Positions 61,375 to 64,000 of a stretch of DNA of 64,000 nt are shown here, piece by piece; the stretch's first letter is position 1; every line of letters starts with the position of its first letter. The stretch is taken from positions 104,156,298 through 104,220,297 of the forward strand of contig OZ025239.1 of assembly GCA_964019155.1 (NCBI GenBank). Direction: 5' to 3'. The notes beneath the pieces were generated by a model that saw only the letters and a program-made list of their open reading frames with translations, had not been told where the DNA came from and ran no database searches. The position numbers and the translations under genes are program-made. Origin of the DNA: Osedax fenrisi. Lineage: Eukaryota; Annelida; Polychaeta; Sabellida; Siboglinidae.

Positions 61375-63957
61375 ATCTATAAATACTTCAAATGGAGGAA
61401 TCGGAATGTTAGTAAATCAGAGTACATATAATACAATATCTAGTGTTGAGATGATAACTCCGCGAATTTGGTTAATAAGCTTTCAAGGAAACCCTCAAAC
61501 GACAGTAATAAGCAATGAAACTGATGGCGAAAGATTCTATTCAGACCTATAGGTCTGGTATATCATCACTGATTAGACAAGTACCGAAACATAACGTCCT
61601 GATAATTGAGGGCGATGTCAATGTCCATCTAGGACAAAACGATAGTTTTAAATTATCCAATCATCAAAACAGTAATAGTAACGGAGAAATGTTTAAAAAT
61701 CCTCTTCTCAAAAATAAACTATTATGCCTAAATACAAATTTCCAAAAAAGACAAGGTCAGACTTGGACATATAAAGCACCAAACTCTAGCACATCACAAA
61801 TCGACTATGTTATCATTAACAAAAAGTAGAAAAATAGTGTAAAGAATTGTAGAGCATATAATTATTTTGTAAGTATCGCCTCTGACCACCGAATTTTTTC
61901 AGCTCAAATAAGATTAACACTCATAGCAAATAAGAAGAAGAAGAAAAATAACAAACCTTATGACTGGAGTAGCCTAAAGAATAACCCTGAAATACGAAAA
62001 TAATTAATTATAGAAGTAAAAAACAGGATCGAAGTATTCCAGAGCAATTCATCTACACTAACTGCTGATACATCGTACACATATTTTGAAACTTCATGTA
62101 AGGAAATAGCTAAACACATAATACCACTTAAACCAAAGCTTAAAAAAAGAATACCATGGGAAACTACAGATATATGCAATTAGCGAAAGAAACTACAAGA
62201 AACAGCACAACAAAGAGATTCACACCCAACAATGGAAAATATCAGAAAATTCAAGAGAGGACAAAAATAACTTGAGCTTTCATATGAAAAAGAACAATCT
62301 GAATACATCCAAAAAAAGATAGATGAAATACAATGTGCTGTAAGAAACCAAAAATCAGCAATAGCATGGAAAATAGTAAATGAGGTAAGTGGGAGAAAAA
62401 AGTCATGAAGATCAAAGACTAAGGCGATAATGATGAAGAACGGGTGAAACTATGGCACAAACATTTTCAAGATATATTGGGTAAATGCCCAAGAATTATA
62501 GAAAATGATGAAATATCAAGAATTGTACACTGTTAATTAAACATAAATAAAGGACCTTTCACTTCTGATGAAATCGATAAGGCTGCGAGAAACATTAAAA
62601 ATGGTAAAGCTGTAGGTCTGTATGAAATACCAGCGGAAGTCTGGAAGCTAGAAGCATTTAAAGCATACTATTACATTTCTGCAACAGTGTATATAATCAG
62701 GATCCTATACAGAGATGGAACGAAGGATGTTTACTACCGTTACCAAAAAAATGAAACCTGACCAATACTGAAAACTACCGAGGGGTAACACTTACACCAA
62801 TTTCCCCGAAGATCTACAATTTATTGATATTACATAGAATAAGACCGAAAATTGATCCTATTCTTAGAAAAAACCAAAATGGTTTCAGAACTAACAGATC
62901 CACACACGGTCAAATACAAACTGTACGTCGTATAATCGAATGATTAAAAGTCAAGGACCTACCTACCATATTTCTTTTTATTGACTTTTCGAAAGCGTTC
63001 GATTCAATCGACAGAAATAAAATGATAGACTTCTCGCTTATGGAATAACAAAAGAAGTTGTCAACACGATAATTATATTATATATTAACACACGTGCAAT
63101 GGTCAGATCACCTGATGTAGACACCCATTTCTTTAAGATTACAACCGGCGTTCTGCAAGGAGATACAATCGCACTATTTTTGTTTATTATCTGCCTTGAT
63201 TACGTACTTAGAAAATCCATTGATTGTAATACAGACCTAGGATTACAAATTACTGAAAGAAAGAGCACAAGATATCCTGCAATCAACATAACAGAGGCAG
63301 ATTATGCAGATGATATTGCCATCACTATAAATAATCTCAGAGAAGCAAATTTACTATTACATAGCATAGAAAAGTTGGCTAAAGAAATTGGACTCTACAT
63401 TAATGTCTATAAAACTGAGTGCATGCCATTCAATCAACATAATACTGTACGAGATGTAATGAGTAATCAGAATGGTGAAAGGATAAAGTAAGTTAACGAT
63501 TTTAAATACATTGGCTGCTATATCGCATCTACAGAACACGATATAAATGTCAGAATTGGAAAAGCTTGGTCTGCATTAAACCAGTTAACTAATATATAGA
63601 AATCTAGACTCTCAAAAAACTTGAAGAGAAACTTCTTCAGAGCAACAGTTGAGTCAGTACTAGTATATGGAGCAATTACATGGACATTAACATCAACACC
63701 GGAGAAGAAGATGGATGATGCTTACACCGTGTAGGCTACACGCGCATTCTATGAGCCGCCCTGCATGTTTATTAGAGAGATCATATGATAAACAGAGAGC
63801 TTTATAACAAATTGTTATTAACAATATTCCAAGAATAACAAGTTCAATTCGTTTACTGAATGTGAAGTGGAAGAGCTGATAAACTTGATGAAAAATAGGG
63901 ATGCATGGAAGAAACGTGTCTTAGAATGCCGAGCAAGCTCGACCTGGTAAGGTAAGT
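61375..63957 (+). pseudogene. LINE (GVLQGDT-type RT), 5'-truncated, multiple stops
   Basis: Starts in the endonuclease (NGGIGMLVNQSTYN, ISFQGNPQTTVI), then 61515-61829 with HNVLIIEGDVNVHLG and TWTYKAPNSSTSQIDYVI, then SDHRIFSAQIR. RT blocks: NIKNGKAVGLYEIPAEVWK, QNGFRTNRST, FLFIDFSKAFDSIDRNKM, GVLQGDTIALFLFIICLDYV, and the catalytic ADYADDIAITI within 63099-63491. The C-terminus NRDAWKKRVLECRASSTW precedes a ggtaaggtaagtaaat tail. Several stops and frame changes. The endonuclease-RT order and motifs match the family often mis-annotated as craniofacial development protein 2-like. Confidence 0.88.
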
Positions 63958-64000
63958 AAATATCTATATATTGTATTATACAATTTATATAGTATTATCA

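Overview
The window is animal-like nuclear DNA, probably from an invertebrate. It is very AT-rich, has GT-AG introns and long (TA)n microsatellites, and is dense in animal-type transposons (L2/CR1-like and other APE-type LINEs, hAT, mariner/pogo-type MITEs, one Gypsy element, a tRNA-derived SINE). I cannot name the species.

Two host genes can be assembled exon by exon with every splice phase consistent. The first (+, 1574-7494, 8 exons, 360 codons) is a D-aspartate/D-amino-acid oxidase family flavoenzyme. The second (-, 40530 down to 13843, at least 17 exons, 707 codons seen) is an M13 (neprilysin / endothelin-converting enzyme) family protein. It is complete at its C-terminus, but its first exon(s) were not found. 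The two genes converge, about 6.3 kb apart. The M13 gene is the main discovery. Its zinc-site exon reads HLITH instead of HExxH, so the catalytic glutamate is replaced by leucine, while the zinc histidines and the downstream ENIAD glutamate remain. Other substrate-site residues are also changed. With all exons open and in phase, it looks like a maintained pseudopeptidase rather than a decayed gene.

Layout: 0-1.5 kb LINE and MITE remnants; 1.6-7.7 kb oxidase gene; 8.6-12.4 kb hAT-like element with nested pieces, then two truncated TA-flanked elements; 12.4-13.8 kb GC-rich islet and spacer; 13.8-40.5 kb the M13 gene, its introns filled with a hAT transposon carrying transposase remains, a mariner MITE, an almost intact L2-like LINE, a SINE, a pogo-like MITE, a 3.36-kb TIR element with iterated repeats and several TAGGGGA-ended elements; 40.6-49.3 kb more such elements, degraded LINEs and two unidentified exon-like ORFs; 49.3-54.0 kb a Gypsy LTR retrotransposon broken by stops and frameshifts; 54-58.6 kb a large diverged duplication interrupted by a LINE; 58.7-61.1 kb a minisatellite, a LINE tail and two abutting TIR elements; 61.4-64 kb a 5'-truncated LINE.

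Most of the sequence is transposon-derived. The two host genes have no obvious functional link. Exon boundaries were read by eye from conserved protein motifs and splice phases; no search tool was run.
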